A DNA stretch of 64,000 nt from Paenibacillus tritici (GCF_013204885.1 NZ_JABMKX010000007.1:186001-250000), one strand, 5' to 3'; positions 47,745 to 56,221 are shown, counted from the stretch's first letter. Translations and numbers: made by a program. The notes: generated by a model from the letters alone, not told the origin.

Positions 47745-47824
47745 TAAAAAAAGGCAAGACCACAAACTTCGCCATATAAATATAGCTCTGTTAATGGTAT
47801 TGCCTACATACGTAGTAACAATCC
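47745..47824 (-). promoter_or_regulatory. LicT antiterminator (RAT) and terminator before licT
   Basis: The minus strand at 47824-47796 matches the family antiterminator: GGATTGTTACT...GTAGGCAATACC. It overlaps a terminator stem GGCAATACC/GGTCTTGCC (one mismatch) followed by a T-rich run at 47750-47744. licT thus controls its own elongation. Confidence 0.8.
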
Positions 47825-47847
47825 GTTATCTATTTAATTCTGGACCG

Positions 47848-47876
47848 ATTATATCATGGATTTTTTAGTTCAACAA
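47848..47876 (-). promoter_or_regulatory. promoter of the licT-bgl operon
   Basis: Minus strand TTGTTG (47871-47876), 17 bases, TATAAT (47848-47853): a good sigma-A promoter placed 24 bases upstream of the first antiterminator. No convincing catabolite-repression (cre) site was found nearby. Confidence 0.7.
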
Positions 47877-47908
47877 GACTTTCTTGCAACCCTTTTCATG
47901 GAAGCTCA

Positions 47909-48586
47909 CTACTGCTCAAACAACCTCCCGTCCTCCATCCGGTACACCTTATCGCAATATTCAAGCATGCGCTCATCATGTGTGACCATAATCGCCGCTT
48001 TGCGGCGTGTTCTCACCTCATGAGCAATCAGGGAGACCACTTCATGGGCACGCTTGGTGTCCAGGCTTGCGGTAGGTTCATCCGCCAGGATGATGCCGGG
48101 ATTATTGATGAGCGCACGGGCAATCGCTGTCCGCTGCTTCTCACCGCCTGACAGCTCCTCCGGGAAGCTGTTCAGCTTCGAGCCCAGGCCCAGCTCTTCC
48201 AGCAGCTTAACGGCGAACGCTTTATCTTCTTTGCTCACCTTCCCTGACATCTTTTTTACGATGAGCAATTGGTCCAGCACACTTAGATAGGGAACCAGAT
48301 TTGAAGATTGCATAATAAATCCGACTTCTTTCAGCCTTAGATCCGCCAGTTCCTGTGCTGTGAGCTTGGATATAGAATGTCCATTCAGCTTAGCCTCTCC
48401 TTCTGAAGCCTTCAGCAGTGCTCCAGCGATAGACAAGAAGGTGCTTTTACCAGAGCCTGACGGTCCAACTACAGCAACAAATTCCCCCGGCTCCACGGAA
48501 ATAGACACATGAGCCAGTGCCGCGATCCGGTTGCTTCCTTCGGCATAATACTTGGTGACTTCACTCAATTGTAATCCCGTAGTCAT
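47909..48586 (-). CDS. ABC transporter ATP-binding protein, MacB/LolD-like
   Basis: ATPase of 225 residues: Walker [13 protein letters not shown], signature [16 protein letters not shown], Walker [14 protein letters not shown]-loop IMVTHDERM. It pairs with the FtsX-type permease whose stop overlaps its ATG by one base (TAATG). Systems of this type (MacB family) export or extract lipids, peptides or drugs. The TetR gene at 49837 lies two genes upstream and probably controls it. Confidence 0.93.
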   Translation of the reverse strand: MTTGLQLSEVTKYYAEGSNRIAALAHVSISVEPGEFVAVVGPSGSGKSTFLSIAGALLKASEGEAKLNGHSISKLTAQELADLRLKEVGFIMQSSNLVPYLSVLDQLLIVKKMSGKVSKEDKAFAVKLLEELGLGSKLNSFPEELSGGEKQRTAIARALINNPGIILADEPTASLDTKRAHEVVSLIAHEVRTRRKAAIMVTHDERMLEYCDKVYRMEDGRLFEQ

Positions 48587-49707
48587 TATTCAACCCTCCC
48601 TAGCGCCTTGAGCGGATCAATCCTGGTAATCTTTCGAACCGATACCAGCGAACTTAACATAGCGATAACCAGCAGAATAACAGAATATGTCACGACAAGA
48701 GTAGTCTCCAGCTTGAATGGCATACCCTTCGGCATTATGGCTGCTGTTCCATAAGTCAGTAAGACTCCGACTACAATGCTGGTCAGCGATAGTACAAACA
48801 CTTGCGAGACAATGGCTTTGCTTAAGAATCTGTTACTGGCACCTATAGCTTTCATAATGCCGAACTGGTTCGTTTTCTGCATCGTCATTACGTAAAAGAA
48901 TACCCCAAGCACGAAGGCGGCGATGGCGAGCAGGAATGCCAGCATCATCAGAATAGTACCGTTCTCTTCCTTATACCCTGGCATTCCTTGTACTGCTGCC
49001 GACCGCGTAACCGTGTCTATAGTGGCGAGCTTGCTGTTCACGACGCCCGGATCGATATCCTTGCCTTGTAGCATAATCGCATTAACTGGCCCGGAAATTC
49101 CTTTATCCGAACCCGGAGCCGCGAAGGCAATCTTCCGCCATTCGGCCATTGGAGTGAATACGGAGGCAACGTGATTATAGGTCTGATTCTCCACAAATCC
49201 TATAATCGTCAATGATTCCGTCGTGCCGTCTAATTGAAAAGTATCCCCGACGCCATAGCCCTCGTCCTTCATGGTCGAGTTCACTATCACACCCTTAGGA
49301 TTCTCAGCAGATAGGCCTTGCCCTTCCACGACAGACGGTTCCAGGAAGCTTCCCGGGTTAATTCCTATAATCGCAATATCCAGCTTGTCTTCATTCTTGG
49401 TGCTGTTTGCCCTCATCGCTGTTGCCATGCTAGTTCCCATAGGTGCAGCGTCACTCACGTTAGGCAGCAGCTCCACCTCCGCCAATAATTGATCAGACAG
49501 CAGTGACTTGCTCATTGAAGACTGAGACCCTTCCTCGAAAATGACATAGTCTGCCTTCATCGTCTTAAAGGTTGACGCAGCCAGCGTAGATAGACCATTC
49601 CCTAAGCCTGATAAGATAAATACCAGCCAAGCCAGGAGCACGAAAATAATGATGATCATTAAAAATCTCATTTTACTGTGCATCAATTCTTTCATAGCTA
49701 AAAACAT
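48586..49707 (-). CDS. ABC transporter permease, FtsX/MacB-like
   Basis: Permease of 373 residues with one N-terminal membrane helix (FLMIIIIFVLLAWLVFILSG), an extracellular MacB-type domain (~50-245) and three C-terminal helices of the FtsX domain (LLAIAAFVLGVFFYVMTMQK, IVVGVLLTYGTAAI). This is the MacB-family layout. It is coupled to the ATPase gene. Two GACAC/GTGTC palindromes lie upstream of its start, where a TetR repressor would act. Confidence 0.92.
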   Translation of the reverse strand: MFLAMKELMHSKMRFLMIIIIFVLLAWLVFILSGLGNGLSTLAASTFKTMKADYVIFEEGSQSSMSKSLLSDQLLAEVELLPNVSDAAPMGTSMATAMRANSTKNEDKLDIAIIGINPGSFLEPSVVEGQGLSAENPKGVIVNSTMKDEGYGVGDTFQLDGTTESLTIIGFVENQTYNHVASVFTPMAEWRKIAFAAPGSDKGISGPVNAIMLQGKDIDPGVVNSKLATIDTVTRSAAVQGMPGYKEENGTILMMLAFLLAIAAFVLGVFFYVMTMQKTNQFGIMKAIGASNRFLSKAIVSQVFVLSLTSIVVGVLLTYGTAAIMPKGMPFKLETTLVVTYSVILLVIAMLSSLVSVRKITRIDPLKALGRVE

Positions 49708-49735
49708 TCTTTTTCCACTCCTTATTTATATTATC

Positions 49736-49819
49736 GACACATGTGTCAATTTGAACCTGCCGCTACAACCGACATCCGACACATTAAATTAAACACCATA
49801 TTTGACACTTGTGTCAAAT
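49736..49819 (-). promoter_or_regulatory. promoter with two TetR-type palindromes before the ABC genes
   Basis: GACACATGTGTC (49736-49747) is a perfect palindrome, and ATTTGACAC-TT-GTGTCAAAT (49800-49819) has perfect 9-base arms. On the minus strand TTGACA (49812-49817) lies inside the second and TTTAAT (49788-49793) follows after 18 bases. A repressor bound here would cover the -35 and a site downstream of the start. Confidence 0.7.
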
Positions 49820-49836
49820 TAGATTCAGGGCGGCAA

Positions 49837-50403
49837 TCAGCTCTTGGCCCCTCCAATCCACATTTGAAACAGTAGCTTACCCCAAGCAGGAGTAGGGATA
49901 TTCAGCATATTAGGCGTATCAATCAGGTTAAAGAACACACCAATAAGTACAGGAAGTGGGATATCCTGCCGCAGGTCTTTATTCTGCTGGGCGCGTTCAA
50001 ATAAGCGGGATAATTGAATTTTAAGCGTCTGATGTCCTGCCTCAATATATTCGAGATCTCTCGCCGCTGCAGAAGAATTAGCGGTATTGATTTTACTGGC
50101 ATTTCCCAAAAGCTGATGTAACGCAGACTCTTCTACGTATACGAGAAGCAGCTGTTCGAGGGCGTCCATGGGCTCAGCCTCATCAATGGCTAAAGCCTTG
50201 TCTAGTACCGCTGACATTACGCGCTTCATACAAGCCGCCACAATCTCTTCCTTATTCGCATAATACTGATAGATAGTGCTTCTGGCCCCTGACAGATGCT
50301 GCGAAAGCAGCTTGAGATGAAACCCGTCATATCCATGCTCAAGCACCAATTGTTTGGTTGTATCCAGCAGTTCTGTCTCTGTAAAAGACTGTTTTCTTCC
50401 CAT
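49837..50403 (-). CDS. TetR/AcrR-family repressor of the ABC genes
   Basis: Repressor of 188 residues; the helix-turn-helix is TKQLVLEHGYDGFHLKLLSQ with HLSGARSTIYQYYANKEEIV, followed by a ligand domain. It precedes the permease gene by 129 bases, on the same strand. Two perfect palindromes in that gap are its probable operators. The signal is unknown. Confidence 0.9.
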   Translation of the reverse strand: MGRKQSFTETELLDTTKQLVLEHGYDGFHLKLLSQHLSGARSTIYQYYANKEEIVAACMKRVMSAVLDKALAIDEAEPMDALEQLLLVYVEESALHQLLGNASKINTANSSAAARDLEYIEAGHQTLKIQLSRLFERAQQNKDLRQDIPLPVLIGVFFNLIDTPNMLNIPTPAWGKLLFQMWIGGAKS

Positions 50404-50620
50404 TGCATCTCTTCCGTCCTGTCCTTGGTGATAGATAACATTAGTTTAGCATTGTTAGTGAACATTTCCCAATGGCCGCCGCGAATCACCGGTAGCCTCT
50501 ATATGATGGGCGATAAGATCACAGAGATGCCACTCCCGGATATAGCCTTTAATTGTATATCTGTCTGGTATGAAATATCATACAATTAGGCACATGGATG
50601 ATTAGAAGGAGAGATTTGGG

Positions 50621-50659
50621 ATGCAGCATAATAACTCTGTGGTAGATGAACAAGTATGA
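50621..50659 (+). CDS. 12-residue leader peptide overlapping the AarF-type start
   Basis: ATG at 50621 follows AAGGAG by 9 bases and encodes MQHNNSVVDEQV; its TGA overlaps the ATG of the next gene (ATGA at 50656-50659). The AarF-type gene has no good ribosome site of its own, so it is probably translated by coupling from this small reading frame. It may be a mere coupling device or may sense translation. Alternatively the real start of the large gene lies further in. Confidence 0.6.
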   Translation: MQHNNSVVDEQV

Positions 50660-52371
50660 GCGAATTCCTGAAATTGATGAAGGATGCCCGTTTCAGAAGA
50701 ACCATGCAGATGATTTTTACATTCGTCTGGGATTTCTGGTGGCTGGGCAGGCTGAAGTATTTTATTCCAAGACGGCGCTTAACGGCGAAGACACAGGCCT
50801 TATACCGCAAACATGCAGCATATTTCACGCAGACGGCCATGGATATGGGTGGATTAATTATCAAGCTTGGGCAGCATGTGAGTGCGCAGGTGGATATGCT
50901 GCCGAAGGAAGTTATCAATGAATTGTCCAAGCTGCAGGATTCTGTAGAATTCGTAGATTTCTCTGAGATCCAGCAGAAGGTAGAGCGTGAACTCGGAGCA
51001 TCTATAATTGAGAAGTTTGCTGAGTTCAGCGCGACACCTATTGCAGCAGCTTCCTTCGGACAGGTCCACCGGGCCACCTTGCAGACAGGTGAGCAAGTCG
51101 CCGTGAAGGTGATGCGGCCCGGGGTCGAGGACATTATCGCCATTGATTGGAAATCCATTCAGGTCGCTATTTCGTTATTGAAGCGCCAGAAGATGATTAC
51201 AGACTTCATGGACCTTGATGCGGTGTATGATGAGTTTCATGACACCATTATGGAGGAACTCGATTATCAGCAAGAAGGACGTAATGCCGAAGAATTCAAG
51301 CAGCAGTTAGCCCACCGGAAGGATGTCGTGATTCCACACATTCATTGGTCTTGTACTACATCGCAGGTGCTGACCATGGAGTTTATGGAGGGGGTCAAAA
51401 TCAATGATTTTGCCAAACTCGACGCTTGGGGTGTGAACCGGACCCAACTGGCAACGTCGCTGATCGAAATGTTCGTAGAACAGATTTTATTGAACGGACT
51501 TTTTCATGCTGACCCCCACCCTGGTAATGTGCTCGTGCAGCCTGACGGCACCATCGCCTTGATTGATTTTGGAATGGTCGGACGGATTCCCGGGGATATG
51601 AAGACGCAAATGGTAGCCCTTCTAATGGCCGTGTATTTAAAAGATGCCCACGGCGCAATTGATGCCCTTACCCGCTTGAGATTTTTAAGACGCAATGTAG
51701 ATCTGGAGGTCTTCTCCAGGAATCTTACGTTATTATTCGAGCAAATCAACGGGGATACGTTCGATCTGAGTTTTGTGACGTCAGGCGACAATGTCGAAGA
51801 ATTACGCAATTTCCTCTACTCCCAGCCTTTTCAATTACCTGCCAATACCACATTCCTGGGCAAAGCCATAGGCACCGTGTACGGACTCTGCACCGGACTG
51901 GACCCTGAGCTTGATCTGGTCGGGACGGTTAAGCCTTATGTGGAACAGGTGGTGCGGAGGGATCTGCGGGGAAGTGTCATCTCCAAAGTGGTAGAGGATG
52001 GCAAGAATATGCTCAAAGACATCCTTCCAACGACCAAGAAGTTCATCTCTGCAATAGATAAAATGGATAGCGGAGGCTTAAGGGTCAAGCTGGCGAGCTC
52101 CCTTGAGCAAAAATTAATCGAGACGCAGAATAAAAATACACAGCGGTTGATTGCCACCATCATTGGCGCAGTATTACTTCTGGCCGGGGTCAACCTGTGG
52201 AATGAAGTGAATCCTACCGTTTCTTATGTACTCGGCACTCTGGGGCTGCTCATTATGCTGAGCCAGCTTAGAGCAAGAGGAAGCCGCCGGGATGAAAGAC
52301 AGACCAGGCAAATAAATGCTATGCGTGAACGCAGCAGGTTGGAGAAGCCGAAGTCTGGATCGAATAGATAA
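50656..52371 (+). CDS. AarF/UbiB/ABC1-family atypical kinase
   Basis: Protein of 571 residues. The ABC1 KxGQ motif appears as IIKLGQHVSAQVDMLP, the Ala-rich loop as AAASFGQVHRA, and the catalytic and metal-binding segments as HADPHPGNVLVQPDGTIALI and the adjoining DFG. The C-terminus has two membrane helices (IATIIGAVLLLAGVNLW, VSYVLGTLGLLIMLSQL). Family members support quinone or isoprenoid lipid metabolism, in membranes, and are ATPases rather than protein kinases. It is preceded by a coupled mini-ORF and followed by a remnant of an aldo/keto reductase gene. Confidence 0.92.
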   Translation: MSEFLKLMKDARFRRTMQMIFTFVWDFWWLGRLKYFIPRRRLTAKTQALYRKHAAYFTQTAMDMGGLIIKLGQHVSAQVDMLPKEVINELSKLQDSVEFVDFSEIQQKVERELGASIIEKFAEFSATPIAAASFGQVHRATLQTGEQVAVKVMRPGVEDIIAIDWKSIQVAISLLKRQKMITDFMDLDAVYDEFHDTIMEELDYQQEGRNAEEFKQQLAHRKDVVIPHIHWSCTTSQVLTMEFMEGVKINDFAKLDAWGVNRTQLATSLIEMFVEQILLNGLFHADPHPGNVLVQPDGTIALIDFGMVGRIPGDMKTQMVALLMAVYLKDAHGAIDALTRLRFLRRNVDLEVFSRNLTLLFEQINGDTFDLSFVTSGDNVEELRNFLYSQPFQLPANTTFLGKAIGTVYGLCTGLDPELDLVGTVKPYVEQVVRRDLRGSVISKVVEDGKNMLKDILPTTKKFISAIDKMDSGGLRVKLASSLEQKLIETQNKNTQRLIATIIGAVLLLAGVNLWNEVNPTVSYVLGTLGLLIMLSQLRARGSRRDERQTRQINAMRERSRLEKPKSGSNR

Positions 52372-52387
52372 CAATGCGCACTTTACT

Positions 52388-52588
52388 TATGCTATAGAAC
52401 AACGCACAAGCCCATGGCTTGTGCGTCTCAAATATATCGAGACCCATGAGGAAATCGCTTTACTTGCCTATTCCCCTCTGTTGAACGGTGCGTACAGCCG
52501 CCAGAATCGCCCAGTTCCTGTGCAATACGCTGGCCTAGATGCTGAGTCAAGAATTGCACGCTTACTCAGGAGCAGATTAAAAGGTTAA
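52388..52588 (+). pseudogene. C-terminal remnant of an aldo/keto reductase
   Basis: The frame reads WLVRLKYIETHEEIALLAY, then SPLLNGAYSRQNRPVPVQYAG and LDAESRIARLL, which is the C-terminal signature of aldo/keto reductases (HxDIxLLAYSPLLxGAY). There is no N-terminal domain, nor a start codon with a ribosome site. It is a decayed fragment lying between the AarF-type gene and the anti-sigma gene. Confidence 0.65.
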
Positions 52589-52601
52589 ATGAAGCAACCT
52601 A

Positions 52602-53363
52602 TTAAGTCCTTTTTTTAACCATCAGGTCCAGCTTATTAGCATAAGGGGTGAGCGCCTCTAATAACTTCTGTTGATCTTGTATCTCTTCTGCCGACAGCCG
52701 ATCCATATGAAGACTTCCGTCTGGATCAGTTACCTTGGCATCATAGCTTTTCAACTGATTTATTATGGGCTCAAGCTCCCTATACTCCTGTTTGGTAAGC
52801 CTCTGTTCAGCTTTTTCAAGCATGCTATCCCAGAAAGCACCACGATCTGTGCCAGATGCCTTTGCCTTGGGTTTATTCGTTTCGTTCATTTTCTTGAAAT
52901 ACGGTTCAAGCTCCACCAGTAATTTTTGGTATGCCTTCTGTTCTTCTGCATCAAGCTGTTCGATGTGAAAAGCTCCCTTGGAATCTGCCGCCAGCAGATT
53001 GTACTCGCCTAACTTCTTCAATAAGGACATAACCGTGGCAGCTTCTTCCTTGCTAAAATTATGCTTCAACCTCTGCAGCTTGGCCTCAAACTCCTCATAC
53101 TTCTGCGGGGTTAGGCCAATTGTTGCTGCTGCTTCTTTCGAACCATACATATTATCCGCCAGATATTGATATCCGGCAAACGCTCCAGTAGGAATTAATA
53201 AAGTAGCTGCCAAAACGCCTGCTACGATCCACTTCTTTTTCATTCGTCCTCCCCCTTGTCCGGTTACGGTCTGATTTAGTATTCTCTCCTTCAGTTCCGG
53301 TGGGGCATTTAAATTTCTGGCCTCTTCCTGCAGAACTGTTCGCAGCTTTTCATTGAAATTCAT
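52602..53363 (-). CDS. anti-sigma-like membrane protein (DUF3600-like)
   Basis: Protein of about 253 residues: N-terminal cytoplasmic stretch (MNFNEKLRTVLQEEARN), one membrane segment (KWIVAGVLAATLLIPTGAFA, about 42-60), and an extracytoplasmic helical region with two repeats (~85-150 and ~170-250; LLVELEPYFKKM and LLEALTPYANKL are equivalent). Its start at 53363 has GGTGGAGG upstream and overlaps the ECF sigma gene by 14 bases, the usual anti-sigma position. It resembles DUF3600-type anti-sigma factors. It would hold the sigma factor at the membrane until a cell-envelope signal arrives. Confidence 0.75.
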   Translation of the reverse strand: MNFNEKLRTVLQEEARNLNAPPELKERILNQTVTGQGGGRMKKKWIVAGVLAATLLIPTGAFAGYQYLADNMYGSKEAAATIGLTPQKYEEFEAKLQRLKHNFSKEEAATVMSLLKKLGEYNLLAADSKGAFHIEQLDAEEQKAYQKLLVELEPYFKKMNETNKPKAKASGTDRGAFWDSMLEKAEQRLTKQEYRELEPIINQLKSYDAKVTDPDGSLHMDRLSAEEIQDQQKLLEALTPYANKLDLMVKKRT

Positions 53364-53937
53364 GCAGATCCTCCACCTTTCCCTTAAAAAGAGTCTGATT
53401 CTCTGGCTTCTGACGAAGCTTGCGCAGTGCAGCATGAATACGGGATTTCACGGTACCCAGAGGAATCTCAAGGATCGCGGCACTTTCTTCCTGCGATAAT
53501 TCATTTAAATAATGCAGAATAATCACCTGCTTCAGCTTATATGGAAGACTTTCTACGCTTGTAAGCAAGGAATGGTTAGAGATCTTGTCCACAACCTTAT
53601 TTGTGAATTCAGGCTCCACCACCGGATTGACCTGCTCTGCCTTTTTGAGAACTCGGAGATGCGTCCATCTCTTTCTCCGGTAGGCATGAATTTGTCGCAC
53701 TGCTATTCCCATAAGCCAGGGTCTAAAGGGGCGACTGATGTCAAAATGTTCAAGAGATCTGCGCATTTGAATATAAATCTCCTGAACGATATCATCCACC
53801 TCAGATGTTTCGCGAACGAGGAAATGAACGGTTTGATATACATCCCTAATCGTAGCTTCATATAGCTCACTAAATGCTTCACGACTGCCGGCTAGCGTAA
53901 GCGTAATGAGCTGAGAATATTCTTTTGGATGCTCCAT
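53350..53937 (-). CDS. ECF-type sigma factor
   Basis: Sigma factor of 195 residues. Region 2 is YQTVHFLVRETSEVDDIVQE with HFDISRPFRPWLMGIAVRQI; region 4 is LPYKLKQVIILHYLNELSQE with LEIPLGTVKSRIHAALRKLR. No extra C-terminal domain. It precedes and overlaps the anti-sigma-like gene. A dyad AACGAA-TAT-TTCGTT (53980-53994) lies 43 bases upstream of the ATG and may be part of its regulation; a classical ECF promoter was not certain. Confidence 0.92.
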   Translation of the reverse strand: MEHPKEYSQLITLTLAGSREAFSELYEATIRDVYQTVHFLVRETSEVDDIVQEIYIQMRRSLEHFDISRPFRPWLMGIAVRQIHAYRRKRWTHLRVLKKAEQVNPVVEPEFTNKVVDKISNHSLLTSVESLPYKLKQVIILHYLNELSQEESAAILEIPLGTVKSRIHAALRKLRQKPENQTLFKGKVEDLHEFQ

Positions 53938-54155
53938 TCATCACCCCTCCCTTCGGTCTTACACTATATATTGGGGAATAACGAATATTTCGTTCGATTT
54001 TTCTTCAGATTAATACGGAGGCAGATTCTGTTAAAGCTGTGGTAGGCTCGTTGTGACTGAGGTGCAGGCAGCATTATATAAAATCAGCCCCTTCTGCCGA
54101 AATGGCGGAAGGAGCCAATTGTTGGTACTTACTTCATATTCAGAACACAGCGGAA

Positions 54156-54503
54156 TTACAGTTCCTTACCCTGATTCTTAACTCCCCAGTCGCACAGCTG
54201 TTCCAGTACAGGCAACAGCGTCTCCGCCTTATCCGTAAGACTGTATTCCACTTTTGGCGGCACCTGCGGGTACTCCCTCCGCTCAACCATCCCAGCTGCT
54301 TCCAGTTCCTTGAGCTGGGAGCTTAAGGTCTTGTACGTAATTGCCCCAAGCTGTCTTTTCATTTCATTGAAGCGAACCGGCTGCTTCTCAGCCAAGAGGT
54401 ACAGGATCACCATTTTCCACTTCCCGCCGATTACTGACATCGTATATCCAAAAGGTGTATCCTGAATCTTCGTATCTTTGCCGTTTAAATCGGATATACC
54501 CAT
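54156..54503 (-). CDS. HxlR-family transcriptional regulator
   Basis: Winged-helix regulator of 115 residues: FGYTMSVIGGKWKMVILYLL is the HxlR signature, then VRFNEMKRQLGAITYKTLSS and QVPPKVEYSLTDKAETLLPV. No cysteine is present in the usual redox position, so it probably senses a ligand. It is divergent from a RidA-family gene, and a striking set of inverted repeats lies between the two. Confidence 0.92.
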   Translation of the reverse strand: MGISDLNGKDTKIQDTPFGYTMSVIGGKWKMVILYLLAEKQPVRFNEMKRQLGAITYKTLSSQLKELEAAGMVERREYPQVPPKVEYSLTDKAETLLPVLEQLCDWGVKNQGKEL

Positions 54504-54510
54504 GTTTTAC

Positions 54511-54553
54511 ACTATCCTTTCAGATAGTACCTATCTTTGAAGTGCGTACTATC
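54511..54553. promoter_or_regulatory. HxlR operator with overlapping inverted repeats
   Basis: GATAGTAC (54523-54530), 15 bases, GTACTATC (54546-54553) is a perfect repeat. ACTATC (54511-54516) also pairs with GATAGT (54523-54528) and GATAG with CTATC (54523-54535). The half-site GATAGT/ACTATC resembles known HxlR-family operators and lies between the hxlR-type and ridA-type genes, covering both promoters. Confidence 0.7.
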
Positions 54554-54609
54554 TCTTTCTTTGTGCCAAGTTTATACTAGCCTTACTTTGAAGTAAAGGA
54601 GACCATCAC

Positions 54610-54999
54610 ATGTCCACAATTAAGACCTATCATCACGATCTCTGGGATCATGGCATCTCGCAAGGATACAGCGTAAACGGCACCCTCTACATCTCCGGCC
54701 AATTCTCTCACAATGCAGCAGGTGAATTTGTCGGAGCTGGCGATATCGGGATTCAGACCCGTCAGACATTGGATAATCTGGACCGTGTACTAGCCGAATT
54801 CGGTGTCACCAAAGCCAACCTGGCTTATGTCGAGGTATACCTAACCCATGCACAAGAGCATGGAGGAACAGTTATCGAGTTATTCAAGGAATACCTGGGA
54901 GATCATCACCGCCCCGCTGGCAGCCTGATCGGCGTCAACTTCTTGGCCTTCCCTGAGCAATGGATTGAGATTAGCGCAGTAGCTCATGTAGAGAGATGA
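54610..54999 (+). CDS. RidA-family enamine/imine deaminase
   Basis: RidA/YjgF/YER057c-type protein of 129 residues; marks are GYSVNGTLYISGQFSHNA, a NLDRVLAEFGVTKANLAYV middle and GVNFLAFPEQWIEISAVAHV at the end. RidA proteins hydrolyse reactive enamine/imine intermediates from amino acid metabolism. It is divergent from an HxlR regulator, its probable controller, and has AAGGAG 9 bases before the ATG. Confidence 0.9.
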   Translation: MSTIKTYHHDLWDHGISQGYSVNGTLYISGQFSHNAAGEFVGAGDIGIQTRQTLDNLDRVLAEFGVTKANLAYVEVYLTHAQEHGGTVIELFKEYLGDHHRPAGSLIGVNFLAFPEQWIEISAVAHVER

Positions 55000-55109
55000 G
55001 TATACTGTGAGACGTAGTTCAAGTAATTTTTCAGAAAGGAAATTCTGAGGAACGGCGAATACCCCTAAGACAACGAGAGTACAATAACTCAGTCAAAGGA
55101 GGTATAACG

Positions 55110-55493
55110 ATGCTAAAAAGATGGCAAACTGTTCTCCTTGTTCTCTTTCTCTCTGCATTCACGCCATCCGAAGTGCTTGCAATAGAAACAACAAACACCA
55201 CTCAGGAAAATGTTCAATTACCTTGTGACGTTGTAAAGGACGCATTCGTCTCTTCCTTATTCAAACCAATCAGCACCGTCCTTGCCAAATATAATGACGA
55301 AGGACAGTTCATGGTCGATATGGTTGAGGTCAAAAAATTAAAACAGGGCCAGTATTATTGGGAAGCCACTATAAAAGTCACTACCTTTGAGGGAGCACAT
55401 AACCCGCCCTATCACTACTACACTGTCACCCTCACTAACTTGTTCTCAGAACAACCAAAGGTTCTAAAAGCTCAGCAAACCCTCAAGCCCTAG
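55110..55493 (+). CDS. secreted DUF3888-like protein
   Basis: Protein of 127 residues with a signal peptide (VLLVLFLSAFTPSEVLA, cleavage near LAIET). The remainder has the DUF3888 pattern: KDAFVSSLFKPISTVLAKYN, then FMVDMVEVKK and FEGAHNPPYHYYTVT, which is the family hallmark (GPHNPPY-like). Function is unknown; it is a small secreted bacillus protein. AAGGAGG lies 7 bases before the ATG. Confidence 0.8.
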   Translation: MLKRWQTVLLVLFLSAFTPSEVLAIETTNTTQENVQLPCDVVKDAFVSSLFKPISTVLAKYNDEGQFMVDMVEVKKLKQGQYYWEATIKVTTFEGAHNPPYHYYTVTLTNLFSEQPKVLKAQQTLKP

Positions 55494-55576
55494 TGATCGA
55501 CCAGCCGTTCCAGACATTGAGTGGCACCGATACCATGTCAAAGCTTTTTGAAGTAAACACGCCGAACGTACATTGA

Positions 55577-55613
55577 ACAAGCCCCTTCCGCCAACATGAC
55601 AGAGGGGGCTTGT
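55577..55613. terminator. bidirectional terminator-like hairpin
   Basis: Stem ACAAGCCCC (55577-55585) with GGGGCTTGT (55605-55613), between the DUF3888 gene and the convergent EVE gene. Confidence 0.6.
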
Positions 55614-55652
55614 GTATCAATTTATAGATCTTCTGCACCGGTAGGCAGGTTT

Positions 55653-56138
55653 TCACCCTCGCAATAACGGGATGGCCACATGCATCGCTTCCGCGATAAT
55701 CAAGAAATCTTCACGGCTTATCCCGAAGTGGCCGGTACGGAAGGGGTAGCCCCAATTCCGCTGGCCGCGTGTGAAGGACAATCGATCAAGTAAGCCCTTG
55801 ATTCTCGCCTCCTGGCAGGGAACATATTCAATATTCCGGCGGTAAGGTACGAACGTCGCAGACATCGCATATTCGTATACACGGTCGTCCATAACCCGGC
55901 CAATGGCGGTGAACGCTTGCAACGGCTCGCCTTCTCCTATCTCCATGCGGGGAGAATAATACACAAGCCAATCCCCCGGCTGCATCCTGCGCAGCGGCGC
56001 CGCCTTACCGTGACACATCTGGGCAAAGCCGCCACCAACGCCCCTCTGCACATGGTTCGCCGAGACGACCCCTATCCAATACGAAGGACCTCCATTTTCC
56101 GTCTCCTCGAATGTACGCAGCGTTTCATTCGTATCCAT
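55653..56138 (-). CDS. EVE-domain protein
   Basis: Protein of 161 residues that is one EVE (PUA-like) domain: [20 protein letters not shown] at the start, [17 protein letters not shown] and [20 protein letters not shown]. This matches the UPF0310 subfamily. EVE domains read modified bases in DNA or RNA and are found in stress and defence contexts; nothing nearby specifies its ligand. It is divergent from the AraC-type gene at 56355, separated by the second copy of the repeated palindrome. Confidence 0.88.
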   Translation of the reverse strand: MDTNETLRTFEETENGGPSYWIGVVSANHVQRGVGGGFAQMCHGKAAPLRRMQPGDWLVYYSPRMEIGEGEPLQAFTAIGRVMDDRVYEYAMSATFVPYRRNIEYVPCQEARIKGLLDRLSFTRGQRNWGYPFRTGHFGISREDFLIIAEAMHVAIPLLRG

Positions 56139-56175
56139 TGCCGAAGCAACTCCTTTTATTTAAGCTGAATCCAGC

Positions 56176-56221
56176 ATACTAAAACGCTACTGACAGCGGT
56201 TTGTCAGTAGCGTTTTAGTAT
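56176..56221. repeat. repeated palindrome, copy 2
   Basis: A perfect 20-base stem with a 6-base loop (left arm 56176-56195, right arm 56202-56221), whose core AACGCTACTGACA...TGTCAGTAGCGTT is identical to the element at 41350-41391. It lies between the divergent EVE and AraC-type genes and has no T-run. No target duplication or transposase is visible. Confidence 0.8.

Noticed and set aside
54089..54117. CCTTCTGCC...GGCGGAAGG hairpin upstream of the ECF sigma gene
   Set aside because: Short stem without T-run; probable weak terminator after the HxlR gene at most.
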